Origin: Helicobacter_J cappadocius
Lineage (GTDB): Bacteria > Campylobacterota > Campylobacteria > Campylobacterales > Helicobacteraceae
Length of the DNA stretch: 64,000 nt
Direction of reading: 5' to 3'
Assembly (NCBI RefSeq): GCF_030686155.1
Contig: NZ_JAUPEV010000004.1
Location: forward strand, 62,001-126,000
Below, piece after piece: positions 35,520 through 44,725 of the stretch. The notes below the pieces were generated by a model that was not told where the DNA came from, ran no database searches, and was given only the letters and a program-made list of their open reading frames with translations. Position 1 is the stretch's first letter, and every line of letters starts with the position of its first letter. Position numbers and translations under genes: made by a program.

Positions 35520-36386
35520 TTATAATAAAACCATAGAAGGGTTGAATGCCTTAGCAATAATTACAACCCTATCACCTACCTTAAATTCCCTAGCTTCGCT
35601 CGGATCTAAAGTTATTTTTACAATAGAATGATCAACAAGAACATCTGCGATACAAACCACATTTGTTTTTGTAATATTTAAGATTTCCCCGTTTATTTGC
35701 ATTTTGCCACTATATTTTTGGTTTAAAAATACTTCTTGAGGTGTTCCAAATTTTAATATCTTGCCATCTTCGATGGAAATAACATAATCTGAAAGCCTAA
35801 AAACTTCCCCTAGATCGTGACTGACAAAAAAACTACTGATATTAAAATGCTTACTTAAACTTTTGAGTTCTTCTTGAATCTTGTGTTTCATCCCTCTATC
35901 CAAAGCACTCAAAGGTTCATCAAGTAATAAAACCTCTGGAGAACTCACAAAAGCTCTAGCTATAGCAACTCTTTGAGCCTGACCGCCAGAGAGGGTGCAT
36001 ATTTTTTTATCACAAAATGATTCTAATTCCATCAAAGAAATCACTTCATCAATACGATTTTTGTCTTTATTGTTGCCAAAAATAATATTTTTATACACAT
36101 TCAGATGGGGAAAAAGTGCGTAGTCTTGAAATACAAACCCCACTTTCCTGTCTTTAATGGGAAGATTGATATTTTTTTCAGAATCAAAAAAGACTTTATT
36201 TCCAAGCATAATCCTTCCACTATCTGGTTTTTGTAATCCGCTTAACATTCTTAAAATAGTGCTTTTACCCGCACCTGATTTTCCAAAAATAGATACAAAT
36301 CTACCTATAGGAACTCTTATGTCAAGCTCTAAAACAAACTCTCCTTTGACACCATAAAGATGTTTTTGTACTTGAAGCTCAATCAT
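35520..36386 (-). CDS. modC: Molybdate ABC transporter ATP-binding protein
   Basis: A 288-residue ATPase with Walker A FGKSGAGKSTILRML (about residue 34), Q-loop VFQDYALFPHL, signature LSGGQAQRVAIARA, Walker B VLLLDEPLSALD and the switch histidine in SSFFVSHDL. A C-terminal TOBE domain (residues about 225-288) suits molybdate transporters. The start overlaps the modB stop by four bases (ATGA). It is last in the modA-TOBE-modB-modC operon. The operon type is known to bring molybdate for molybdenum enzymes. Confidence 0.93.
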   Translation of the reverse strand: MIELQVQKHLYGVKGEFVLELDIRVPIGRFVSIFGKSGAGKSTILRMLSGLQKPDSGRIMLGNKVFFDSEKNINLPIKDRKVGFVFQDYALFPHLNVYKNIIFGNNKDKNRIDEVISLMELESFCDKKICTLSGGQAQRVAIARAFVSSPEVLLLDEPLSALDRGMKHKIQEELKSLSKHFNISSFFVSHDLGEVFRLSDYVISIEDGKILKFGTPQEVFLNQKYSGKMQINGEILNITKTNVVCIADVLVDHSIVKITLDPSEAREFKVGDRVVIIAKAFNPSMVLL

Positions 36387-37066
36387 ATAATGCCCTTATT
36401 GTTTGATCTTGCGTTAATAAACAATACCAAAAAGAGCAATACAAAACTAATAATACAAAGACACAAGGCATATTGATTGGCAATAGCATAATTAGTCGCT
36501 TCTGATTGAGTATAAATAGCGATACTCACTACCCTTGTAACACCAGGAATATCCCCTCCTATCATCATCACAACCCCAAATTCTCCAATAGTATGAGCAA
36601 AGGTAGTCACCATCGCCATTAAAATGCTAGATTTAATATTTGGTAAAAGTACAAAAAAGAGTGTGTAAAATCTCCCCTTTCCAAGCGTATAACTCGCTTC
36701 TTTTAATGATAAAGGCAGTGAAGATAAGGCATTTTTGATAGGATTTATCATAAATGGCAAAGAAAAAATCACGCTCCCTATAATTAATCCATAAAAACTA
36801 AAAACCAATTTTATACCAAATCTATCTTGCAAAAATGCCCCAAAAAAATGATTTGGAGAAAAAGCCAAAAGCAAATAAAATCCCAAAACCGTAGGGGGTA
36901 ATACTAATGGCATCCAAGTAAGAGTTTCTAAAACGATCTTCAAAATACCCCTACCAAAAGCAAGATAATTACCTACAAAAATTCCAATGGGTAATAAAAT
37001 CAATGTTGTAAAAAAAGCCAACATAAGACTCAAACGAATTGTTTGCCAAAACTCCACATCAAACAT
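36383..37066 (-). CDS. modB: Molybdate ABC transporter permease
   Basis: About 227 residues and five to six helices. The EAA-type loop contacting the ATPase is EASYTLGKGRFYTLFFVLLP. TWMPLVLPPTVLGFYLL is characteristic of ModB, as is GEFGVVMMIGGDIPGVTRV. I use the ATG at 37066; a TTG at 37072 is in line. It overlaps the upstream TOBE gene by eight bases. Confidence 0.93.
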   Translation of the reverse strand: MFDVEFWQTIRLSLMLAFFTTLILLPIGIFVGNYLAFGRGILKIVLETLTWMPLVLPPTVLGFYLLLAFSPNHFFGAFLQDRFGIKLVFSFYGLIIGSVIFSLPFMINPIKNALSSLPLSLKEASYTLGKGRFYTLFFVLLPNIKSSILMAMVTTFAHTIGEFGVVMMIGGDIPGVTRVVSIAIYTQSEATNYAIANQYALCLCIISFVLLFLVLFINARSNNKGII

Positions 37067-37448
37067 ATTCAAGCATCACTTCTGAGGACTTTACAAACCA
37101 TCCAAAAAGCTTTCCTTCTGAGATTTCTAAATCTTCACAGGCCTGTATGGTTACCAAAGAAGAGATTTTTACTCTTTCAAACTCAAAGACAACACGTGCA
37201 ATGGTATCAGTTTTTTCCACACTAAACACTCTTGAGACAAATCGATTTCTAGCACTGATTTTCGAATAAGAATAATCGCAAATCATCACTTCACTTTCTT
37301 TAAAAACAGCATTTACTTTCATCCCTATTTTAAGACCATCATTTTTAAGGAGCATTGATACAAAACAATGCTCCTTAAAGTGCATAAATACCAATGTTAT
37401 ATATTCATCAGAAACAATCTCACTAATAGTGCAGGGGATTTTATTCAT
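37059..37448 (-). CDS. TOBE/Mop-domain molybdate-binding protein
   Basis: A 129-residue soluble protein made of two small beta-barrel-like halves. The first half runs from NKIPCTISEIVSDEYITLV to GMKVNAVFKESEVMI. The second is SARNRFVSRVFSVEKTDTIARVVFE through KISSLVTIQACEDLEISEGK. Both have the Mop/TOBE pattern that binds molybdate or regulates by it. It lies between modA and modB, as in the Campylobacter mod operon, and overlaps both by eight bases (37441-37448 and 37059-37066). Its role is probably intracellular molybdate storage or sensing. Confidence 0.78.
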   Translation of the reverse strand: MNKIPCTISEIVSDEYITLVFMHFKEHCFVSMLLKNDGLKIGMKVNAVFKESEVMICDYSYSKISARNRFVSRVFSVEKTDTIARVVFEFERVKISSLVTIQACEDLEISEGKLFGWFVKSSEVMLEYV

Positions 37449-38178
37449 TTACAATATAGCCATATTTCTGAAATATTTTTTTTGCCTTAGTGCTTAAGAT
37501 AAATTCCTTAAATTCCTTTGCTAAAGAGTTATTTTTGCCATAGTTTGTCAATACTAAGGCCTGATTTATAGGAGCATAAAAAGATTTATCCACGATAATA
37601 TAACTTATTTTTTTATCTTTTTTATCTATCAAAGATAACGCTCCAAATCCAACCTCAGCATTTCCGCTAGAAACAAACTGATGAGCTTGTGATATTGAAC
37701 TTGCATTGATGAGTTTAGATTTTACCAAATCATAAAGTTTTGTTTTTTGTAAAACTTCCTTTGCTGCCCTTCCATAGGGTGCAAGTTCTGGATTTGGAAT
37801 AGCTATATGAAAAATATCTTTTTGATCTAAATCTTCTAAAGTATGGATTTTTATTTTTGGATTCGCACTCCATAACACCAGCACACCTTGTGCATAAATT
37901 TGTGGTTTATCGAGAGTTTTTTTTTCCATATAGAGTTTTTGTGGAAACTCCTCATCTGCAGAAACAAATAGATCAACTGGTGCTGATTGAGATATCTGGG
38001 CATAAGCCTTTCCTGAAGAAGAGTAACTAATGTTAAGCTTATCGTTTTTATGCGTAAGTAAAAACTCTTTAGAAATCTCTTGTAAAACATATTGTAAATT
38101 CGCAGCTGCTGCTATATTTGCCTCTTTTGCAAACAACATCCCTAGCACTAAGATCGAACACAAAATTATCTTTTTCAT
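37441..38178 (-). CDS. modA: Periplasmic molybdate-binding protein
   Basis: About 245 residues. The signal peptide ends in LGMLFAKEA. The ModA fold shows NIAAAANLQYVLQEISKEF and NISYSSSGKAYAQISQSAPVDLFVSADEEFP, containing the oxyanion-binding serines. AIPNPELAPYGRAAKEVLQ and SGNAEVGFGALSLI follow. The ATG at 38178 has AAGGAG seven bases upstream; a GTG at 38181 is in line but too close to it. A ModE-type operator covers the promoter region just upstream. Confidence 0.93.
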   Translation of the reverse strand: MKKIILCSILVLGMLFAKEANIAAAANLQYVLQEISKEFLLTHKNDKLNISYSSSGKAYAQISQSAPVDLFVSADEEFPQKLYMEKKTLDKPQIYAQGVLVLWSANPKIKIHTLEDLDQKDIFHIAIPNPELAPYGRAAKEVLQKTKLYDLVKSKLINASSISQAHQFVSSGNAEVGFGALSLIDKKDKKISYIIVDKSFYAPINQALVLTNYGKNNSLAKEFKEFILSTKAKKIFQKYGYIVNE

Positions 38179-38200
38179 CACAAAACTCCTTGTTTTTTAT

Positions 38201-38227
38201 ACATTATATATATTTATATATAACGAT
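38201..38227 (-). promoter_or_regulatory. Probable ModE operator before modA
   Basis: On the minus strand ATCGTTATATA, six bases, then TATATAATGTA closely matches the ModE site of Escherichia coli (ATCGNTATATA-N6-TATATAACGAT). The left half matches at all fixed positions, the right half at most. It lies between modE and modA, 23 bases before the modA start, where repression by molybdate-bound ModE would be expected. Confidence 0.75.
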
Positions 38228-38230
38228 GAT

Positions 38231-38608
38231 CTAAAGAGGAAAGTTGGTCTCCAAATAAGATAATTTTTTCTCAAATTCATCAAAATTTTGAGAGTCCCCT
38301 AGTTTTGACTCAATTTTATTCATCAAAGCTTCAAATCTTTTAAAAATCGTAATCACTCTCTCAGCTTCTGCAGTGATAATAGTTCCCCCACCTCCTCTGC
38401 CACCACTAACACTCTGTACTAGAGTATTTTCTGATAGATGATTCATACTATCAATATCATCCCAAGCAGCCTTGTAGCTCATTTTCATTTTTTTTGCTGC
38501 TTTTGATATAGAACCCGTTGCTTTGATCTGCTCAAGTAACTCAATTTTGCCTTTTCCCAAAAAATTCTTATCCTCTTTTTTGATCCAAAAACGCAAAAAA
38601 ACCTTCAT
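38231..38608 (-). CDS. modE: ModE-type molybdate-responsive regulator (DNA-binding domain only)
   Basis: A 125-residue winged-helix regulator. LLEQIKATGSISKAAKKMKMSYKAAWDDIDSMN is the ModE/LysR-type recognition helix region (about residues 26-58), and GGRGGGGTIITAEA is the glycine-rich wing typical of ModE. The molybdate-binding TOBE domains of full-length ModE are absent; the separate TOBE protein of the operon may supply that function. AAGGA lies eight bases before the ATG. It follows the HD-GYP gene by four bases, and its probable operator lies just downstream, before modA. Confidence 0.88.
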   Translation of the reverse strand: MKVFLRFWIKKEDKNFLGKGKIELLEQIKATGSISKAAKKMKMSYKAAWDDIDSMNHLSENTLVQSVSGGRGGGGTIITAEAERVITIFKRFEALMNKIESKLGDSQNFDEFEKKLSYLETNFPL

Positions 38609-38612
38609 ATAT

Positions 38613-41219
38613 CTAATCCTTGTATTTCTCGCTAATAACCAAAAACTCGTCTATATGTTCCAAAAACAAATCTACAAGTTCAGGTTGAAATTGTTTGCCT
38701 TTGAGACTTCTTATATGTTCTATAACCTCAGGAAGAGGCCAAGCCTTCTTGTAACATCTATCATTTCCAATAGCATCAAAAACATCTGCCACAGCTGTGA
38801 TTCTTCCAAAAAGAGGTATTTCATCGCCCTTTAGATTGCATGGATATCCACCTCCTGACCACCATTCATGATGAGTTTTTGCAATCTGTGCAGAAGTTTC
38901 CAGAATGATACGATTAGAACCTTTAAGCATTTCAAAACCTAATGTAGTATGTGTTTTCATCACTTCAAATTCTTCTGGAGTGAGTTTTCCAGGCTTATTT
39001 AAAATAGCATCTGGAATACCTATTTTCCCTATATCATGCATTGGAGAAGCAATCTCTATTAAAGATTGTTCTTCTTGAGAGCATCCATAAAGTTTTGCAA
39101 GAAGGCTAGAATATTTTGCTACTCTTTTGATATGATTGCCCGTTTCTCTACTTTTACCCTCACAAATAGTTCCCATCGCGATAATAACATCTTTTTGAAC
39201 ATTTTCTATTTCTTGTTGCGACTCGACAATCTTGGTAATATCTGTTCCCACTGCCATAATTTCAATAGGTTTTCCATCAAGATCTTTAATATAAACCCCA
39301 ACACTATTAACATAAAAATGAGTGCCATCATAACGAGTATGTCTAATGATACCTTTATAGACACCTTTTTCATTGAGAGCTTTACCAATTTGCATAAACT
39401 GATGTTTTTGTTCATCATCTAAAAACTCATAAATATTTTTACCTATAATATCTGCTAGTTTAAAACCTGAGATGCTTAAAAAAGTAGAGTTCGCATAAGT
39501 AAAATTTCGATTCAGATCTAATCTAAAAAGACTTTGATTTCTATCAATAAGTTCTTCATACTGCTTCAATAGATAACGTTTTTCGTCATCTGAATACTGC
39601 AAAAATTTAATATCTTTTTCAAGCTGTCTTTGATTGAGCTCCTCATCAGTTCTATCAATCTCACCTACAATATACGAAGAAACTTCTCCATTGCTGTCAA
39701 AAACTGCCTTGATAATAGTATTTACATAAAACAAGCTTCCATCTGCCTTAATATGGCTCATTTTACCACTCCAAACACCTTTTTTCCTAAGGGTGGGTAC
39801 GACTTCATTAAGGACATAATCTTTCATTTCAGCATTTAAAACATCAAGAACATTTTTTCCAATGATTTGCTCTTTTGTATAACCTGTGATATTACGCATT
39901 TTTTCATTAGTATAAGTAATATTAAGATCTCTATCGATAATATTATGATGGATTGCCTCATCTACCATATCTCGATAACTTTTGAGCGATTTGGTTGTGG
40001 CGTCTAGTTCTTTAGAAGTAACCTGAAGTAAATGGGTCATTGCATTTAAGATTCTTGATTCTTTATTCTGATTGAATTCTAAATAGCTTTCTCTAGGTCT
40101 AAAATCAAACTTATCTTCACTAAGCAATACTCGAGTATTTGTGAGATTCAAGATAGCATTTTCTGAATTAAAATGATAAACCTCACCATAGGTAAAAAAT
40201 CCACAAACTGCATCAGCGTCACTAGAAATATCCAACAAATCATTAATTCCATCAAGTCCTAAGAATAATACCCTTCCAATACAAGAATACATATAGATAG
40301 CTTGGGTTCTACGCGGACATTTTTCATTCTCAGCAAAAAGATCTCTTTTGACATTTTCTAATAACCCAAAAGAAAAACTTACTCTACTGCCCTCAGGAAT
40401 ATTTCCCAAAAATGCAATACCACCATCATCTAGGACTTTGTCCAAAACCCTACCTACCATGTTTCCATCTGTATTTTCAAATACAAAAGGAAAATTCCAG
40501 CCATCTTGTTCAACTGTTTTAAAAATATCATCTCCAAAATATCGCTTATAAATTTCCTTAATAGGTGTGTGATTTATCTCATATACGACATTTTTATGAG
40601 ATTTGGTAACCTCAAGAGCAAGTCCTATAGGACGCCAACCAAAACTATAGCTATTTTGAACATTCAAAATCTCTGAATCAATCACGGCACAAACAATTCC
40701 ATTAAGATAAATACCTTTTGTATCCCCAACAAGAGTTCTAACACCCCTAGATCCACTACCTGTTGCTTTACCCCCAGAGACTATGATTTGCGGAGCAAGA
40801 CGATATATTTCATTTAAAAACTCTTCTCCAGAGACACTAAAATACTCGATAAAAACAATCAAAAGCTTTGTATTAGATGTAAAAGAAGAAACAAGCTCTT
40901 CTGCCATCTTCTTTTCGGGAACATCGCTTGAAAAATGTGCTGTTCTAATAGTTGAGTGCAAAAAGCAAGAAATTCCCAATACGATATCATCCTTAGATAC
41001 CTTAGCATCCATGATCTGATGAGAACTAGAAGCAACTAGAATCTCACATCCTGGAAGTAACTGATTAAGTGTGTCAATCAAATATTCAGAAATTTCACGT
41101 CCCAAAGAACCAAAGATTTGTATAAAATACTTTTCTTTAGTGTCTAATCCTATCTGATAGAGCCTTAAATCACTCTCTAACTGTGCTTTGTCTTTAAAAG
41201 TAATATTTACTAATCGCAA
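38613..41219 (-). CDS. FIST sensor-PAS-PAS-HD-GYP signalling protein
   Basis: An 868-residue multidomain protein. Residues 1 to about 385 form FIST N and C domains, a ligand-sensing module (LYQIGLDTKEKYFIQIFGS, IVSGGKATGSGSRGVRTLVGD, CPRRTQAIYMYSCIGR). Two PAS domains are at about 410-520 and 545-655 (NGEVSSYIVGEIDRTD, GKPIEIMAVGTDIT). The HD-GYP domain from about 670 has MHDIGKIGIPD and HHEWWSGGGYP. Such domains hydrolyse cyclic di-GMP; all motif residues appear present. The start is TTG with AAGGA seven bases upstream. It lies just upstream of modE on the same strand. The signal sensed is unknown. Confidence 0.88.
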   Translation of the reverse strand: MRLVNITFKDKAQLESDLRLYQIGLDTKEKYFIQIFGSLGREISEYLIDTLNQLLPGCEILVASSSHQIMDAKVSKDDIVLGISCFLHSTIRTAHFSSDVPEKKMAEELVSSFTSNTKLLIVFIEYFSVSGEEFLNEIYRLAPQIIVSGGKATGSGSRGVRTLVGDTKGIYLNGIVCAVIDSEILNVQNSYSFGWRPIGLALEVTKSHKNVVYEINHTPIKEIYKRYFGDDIFKTVEQDGWNFPFVFENTDGNMVGRVLDKVLDDGGIAFLGNIPEGSRVSFSFGLLENVKRDLFAENEKCPRRTQAIYMYSCIGRVLFLGLDGINDLLDISSDADAVCGFFTYGEVYHFNSENAILNLTNTRVLLSEDKFDFRPRESYLEFNQNKESRILNAMTHLLQVTSKELDATTKSLKSYRDMVDEAIHHNIIDRDLNITYTNEKMRNITGYTKEQIIGKNVLDVLNAEMKDYVLNEVVPTLRKKGVWSGKMSHIKADGSLFYVNTIIKAVFDSNGEVSSYIVGEIDRTDEELNQRQLEKDIKFLQYSDDEKRYLLKQYEELIDRNQSLFRLDLNRNFTYANSTFLSISGFKLADIIGKNIYEFLDDEQKHQFMQIGKALNEKGVYKGIIRHTRYDGTHFYVNSVGVYIKDLDGKPIEIMAVGTDITKIVESQQEIENVQKDVIIAMGTICEGKSRETGNHIKRVAKYSSLLAKLYGCSQEEQSLIEIASPMHDIGKIGIPDAILNKPGKLTPEEFEVMKTHTTLGFEMLKGSNRIILETSAQIAKTHHEWWSGGGYPCNLKGDEIPLFGRITAVADVFDAIGNDRCYKKAWPLPEVIEHIRSLKGKQFQPELVDLFLEHIDEFLVISEKYKD

Positions 41220-41327
41220 ATTTTTTCCTTAATACAAGAAGGGATATAATAATAATTTTCCTAACTTTACAATGTTTTTTCTTCTAATAGACTGAATTAT
41301 AACTTTTATTGATTAAAAAATGATGGT

Positions 41328-42536
41328 CTAAAATTCCAAACTGAATATATGGCAATCATTTTCATAACTATATTCAAGTCTATAGTGATGCAAAAATAAA
41401 ATCTCACTCACGATAGAAAGTCCTAGTCCATGACCACTCACCGCACTATGTGAAGAATCTCTACAAAAAGGTTCTAAATAGTAATTAATATCATGTTCAA
41501 GCCTATCACCTTTATTTTTCACAATAATTCTATTTTCAATAGATTCAATATACACTCTACCATCTTTACTATACTTCAGCCCATTTTCTACAAGATTTTT
41601 TAATGCCACCGACAAAAGACGCAAATCTCCAGAAATACTAAAATTCTTACCAAAATTTACAGAAATATTACTCTCTTCATCAAAAAAGCTTGATAATGCC
41701 TCAAATATCAGGGTCTCGCTCAAAAATTCTTCACTTGTGATGACGATGTTTCCACTATTAACACGTTCAAACTCTAGCATATTATCAGATATCTTTTGCA
41801 TATCGCCGACATAACGCTCGAGTTTTTTAAACTCTTGTGTTTTGTTTTTCTCCAGTGCTAAAATAAGCTTCATTTTTGCCAAAGGTGTTTTGAGCTCATG
41901 TCCAATGTTCCTCAAAATAAGCTCTCTACTTTTTAGCATTTTAAAAATCTTTTCGCCCATAAAGTTAAATGCACGAATCAAATCTCCAATTTCATCTTTC
42001 CTGTTAGTTTTCAAATCTCTATCATATTTTCCTTTTGCAAACTCCTTAATCGCGTATCCAAGCTTATTTAAAGGATTGAGCAGAGTAAAAGAAATAACAT
42101 ATAAAACACCTAAAATAAACATAATGGGAAAGAAAAATACCTTTAATCTATTTTCTTCCCAAAAATCTGATTCAATATCTTTAGCCACGATAAAATTATC
42201 TCCAAAATAATTCACACTAAAACCTATTGTTGTTTTTGTTCTAAAAATTTTCACTCCTAACATATCATCATTTCTTGAATCAATGATTTTATAATTTCTT
42301 GGCATAGCAATCAAACGAATGTATCCAAATTTTTTCATAGCAAGTGTTACAGCATTGATATTTCCAGTCGTATAATTAGGTAAAATGCTTTGAATAAAAA
42401 GCATTGTCTCGTTTTTTGCCCTTTCATTTTGCTTTTCGGTGATAATTTTGTCACTCTGGTACCATAATGCCATAACAAACAAAAAAGCCATTCCAAAAAA
42501 AATGCTGAATTTAACCCTTAAGCTCGTTATAAACAA
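41328..42536 (-). CDS. Sensor histidine kinase paired with RR and Spy-like protein
   Basis: A 402-residue kinase with helices near residues 8-26 and 130-150 enclosing a periplasmic sensor of about 100 residues, then a HAMP-like linker (LNKLGYAIKEFAKGKYDRDL). The H-box LRNIGHELKTPLAKM carries the phosphorylated histidine. HATPase motifs NLVENGLKYS, VKNKGDR and SGHGLGLSIVSE follow. The start is a TTG overlapping the 3' end of the regulator, so the pair is co-translated. The operon includes a Spy/CpxP-like protein, suggesting envelope stress or metal sensing. Confidence 0.86.
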   Translation of the reverse strand: MFITSLRVKFSIFFGMAFLFVMALWYQSDKIITEKQNERAKNETMLFIQSILPNYTTGNINAVTLAMKKFGYIRLIAMPRNYKIIDSRNDDMLGVKIFRTKTTIGFSVNYFGDNFIVAKDIESDFWEENRLKVFFFPIMFILGVLYVISFTLLNPLNKLGYAIKEFAKGKYDRDLKTNRKDEIGDLIRAFNFMGEKIFKMLKSRELILRNIGHELKTPLAKMKLILALEKNKTQEFKKLERYVGDMQKISDNMLEFERVNSGNIVITSEEFLSETLIFEALSSFFDEESNISVNFGKNFSISGDLRLLSVALKNLVENGLKYSKDGRVYIESIENRIIVKNKGDRLEHDINYYLEPFCRDSSHSAVSGHGLGLSIVSEILFLHHYRLEYSYENDCHIFSLEF

Positions 42537-43195
42537 AACTTATACCCTATCCCCCAAACAGACTGAATAAATTTAGGCTCTTTGGCGTTATCATTGAGCT
42601 TAACTCTAAGGTTTCTAACGTGAGTATCGATACTTCTTAACAAGCTGTCCTCATGAATTGCATTTATAGTGTTAGCGATTGCCTCTCTTGAGATTGGATG
42701 AAGTCTATTTTCTATCAAAAAAACTAAAATATCAAATTCTGTATTAGTTAGATCAAGGACTTGATTATTGAGTTTTGCCTCTCTTTTTTCAATACTAATA
42801 ACCAAATTATCAAAAACCATCTCCTTGGGCTTGAATCTCCTGAGCATTGCATTAATTCTAGCTATTAATTCTGCAGGTTCATAAGGTTTTGCGAGATAAT
42901 CATCTGCCCCCTTTTCGAATCCTTGAATTTTATTATAAATATCTCCTCTTGCTGTAGAAATAATAATGGGGACTTGCGAAATGGCGCGAATTTTCTTACA
43001 CAGATCAAAGCCATCCATTTCAGGCAAAGTCAGATCTAAAATCACCAAATCAATGCCTCCTTGATTTTCTTTCATTAACTCCATTGCCTTGCTTGGCAAA
43101 TCAGTAGCCAATACATCAAACCTTGCTTGTTCTAAATAGGTTTTTATCAAGCCTTGCATTTCTAAATCGTCTTCTATTAGCAGTAGTTTTCCCAT
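42527..43195 (-). CDS. OmpR-family response regulator
   Basis: About 222 residues. Receiver motifs KLLLIEDDLEMQG, IDLVILDLTLPEMDGFD (phospho-acceptor aspartate about residue 53), PIIISTARGD and LAKPYEPAELIARI; the winged-helix output domain runs from FDNLVISIEKREAKL to WGIGYKFCL. The ATG at 43195 has AAGGA six bases upstream. It sits between the Spy-like gene and its kinase. Target genes cannot be predicted, although the adjacent periplasmic protein is a likely one by analogy with Cpx systems. Confidence 0.9.
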   Translation of the reverse strand: MGKLLLIEDDLEMQGLIKTYLEQARFDVLATDLPSKAMELMKENQGGIDLVILDLTLPEMDGFDLCKKIRAISQVPIIISTARGDIYNKIQGFEKGADDYLAKPYEPAELIARINAMLRRFKPKEMVFDNLVISIEKREAKLNNQVLDLTNTEFDILVFLIENRLHPISREAIANTINAIHEDSLLRSIDTHVRNLRVKLNDNAKEPKFIQSVWGIGYKFCL

Positions 43196-43209
43196 TTTCA
43201 ATCCTTTTT

Positions 43210-43587
43210 TTAGTCATCTTCTCCAAATTCTTTGGATATTTTACATCTTTGTTCTTCATTCAAGATAGAGTGCAATTCCTGTAAAAAATCCAAATCGAGT
43301 TTGATTTTTTTGTGATGTATATTATTGAGCTTATTTTTTATCTCTTCGATATTAAACCCCTCTTGAGAAAAAAATCTCATTATTAAGGCATCTGTTTGGC
43401 CATTTGCCTTCCACCAATCTTTAAGTTGATGGTGATATTGTTTAAAAAGTTTTTTTACAGCCTTTTCCTGAACATCATCTAGCCCAACATTTTTAAGATC
43501 CTTGTGCAATTCATTAAGATCTCGCCAGTTATCAGCCACGCACACAGTAGCAAAAAGCAAAAACAAGCAAACAAAATATTTTTTCAT
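43210..43587 (-). CDS. Spy/CpxP-like periplasmic protein
   Basis: A 125-residue exported protein. The signal peptide KKYFVCLFLLFATVCVA is cut before DNWRD. The mature part is helical and charged, with FKQYHHQLKDWW and a C-terminal LNEEQRCKISK that resembles the LTxxQ motif of CpxP/Spy/ZraP chaperones. AAGGT lies five bases before the ATG. It is first in the operon with a response regulator and kinase, the arrangement seen for CpxP-CpxR-CpxA. It could chaperone envelope proteins or modulate the kinase; the histidine and aspartate content hints at metal binding. Confidence 0.68.
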   Translation of the reverse strand: MKKYFVCLFLLFATVCVADNWRDLNELHKDLKNVGLDDVQEKAVKKLFKQYHHQLKDWWKANGQTDALIMRFFSQEGFNIEEIKNKLNNIHHKKIKLDLDFLQELHSILNEEQRCKISKEFGEDD

Positions 43588-43694
43588 CTTATACCTTGAA
43601 AAATTTTTATCAAATTATAGTCTTCAAGGTTGTAGTTTTTGTCAATTATTTCAAAAGCCAAGAATCCACCTATCAATATTTATTTTTGTCAAAA

Positions 43695-44717
43695 CTAATA
43701 ATAAAGATATTTTCCACGTTCATATTGACTAGGTAAATCAATCTTTTGCTTCAACTCAAGAGCAGCTTGAATTGGCCAATATGGATTAATAAGTAGCTCT
43801 CTAGCCAAAAATACACCATCAACCACATCGGATGTAATAAGCTTATTTGCCATTAAAGCATCTCTAATAAATCCTCCACCTATGCAAGGCATGGACAATT
43901 TTTCCCTAAGTATCCTAGCACACTCTATTTGATATCCCCAATAAACTTTAATATCAGCCTCAACAACGCCCCCTGTACTAACATTTAGTACATCAAAAAG
44001 ATGCTTGATAGGTTTTAGCAAAGACACAAAATCTTCTATGTCATTTCCATTTTGATGATAGTCTCTAGCTGAAATTCTTAGAGATATCAAAAAATCCTGA
44101 GGCAAAACCGATCTTAGAGCTTCTAATATCTCTTTTAGGAATCTCGATCTATCTTTACCGTATTCATCACTTCTAGTATTGGCAAGTGGGGATAAAAATT
44201 CACTGATGAGATAGCCGTGTGCACCATGCACCTCAATACCGTCAAAACCTGCTTTTAGAGCTCGAATTCCTGCTTGTTTAAAGTCTTCTATGATGGTTTT
44301 AATATCTTCAATATTCATCTCTCTTGGTATTTTAGATTTTTCAGAAAAAGGAATACTTGAAGGTGCAATAATTTCCCCTGCAGAACATTCGCATTTTCTT
44401 CCTGAATGCCCTATTTGAATAATTATCTTTGAACCATACTGATGAGAAGCTTGTGCAATCGATCTCAATCCTTCTATATGTTCATCAGACCATATACCTA
44501 AATCCTGATCTGATATTCTTCCATCCTTAGAAATAGCACTACACTCTACTATAATTAGCCCTACTTGACCGATAGCTCTACTCAAATAATGTTGATAATG
44601 CCATTGTGTTACCTTTCCATCAGGGGTGGCACTATATTGATCCATTGGAGCCATCACGACCCGATTTTTAATCTCAAGATTCTTGATTTTCCAATTTGAA
44701 AAAAGTGTATTGCTCAT
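43695..44717 (-). CDS. Old Yellow Enzyme-family NADPH:flavin oxidoreductase (YqjM-like)
   Basis: A 340-residue FMN enzyme of the OYE/NemA class. Family pieces are FSNWKIKNLEIKNRVVMAPMDQYSA at the N-terminus, IQIGHSGRKC in the flavin-binding barrel, the HGAHGYLISEFLSPLANTR catalytic block (FMN and substrate histidines) and SLRISARDY. CIGGGFIRDALMA near the C-terminus is the glycine-rich flavin phosphate site. Such enzymes reduce activated alkenes or nitro compounds. TTAGGAG precedes the ATG. The small unknown gene at 44726 precedes it in the same operon. Confidence 0.85.
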   Translation of the reverse strand: MSNTLFSNWKIKNLEIKNRVVMAPMDQYSATPDGKVTQWHYQHYLSRAIGQVGLIIVECSAISKDGRISDQDLGIWSDEHIEGLRSIAQASHQYGSKIIIQIGHSGRKCECSAGEIIAPSSIPFSEKSKIPREMNIEDIKTIIEDFKQAGIRALKAGFDGIEVHGAHGYLISEFLSPLANTRSDEYGKDRSRFLKEILEALRSVLPQDFLISLRISARDYHQNGNDIEDFVSLLKPIKHLFDVLNVSTGGVVEADIKVYWGYQIECARILREKLSMPCIGGGFIRDALMANKLITSDVVDGVFLARELLINPYWPIQAALELKQKIDLPSQYERGKYLYY

Positions 44718-44725
44718 TTTTGCTC

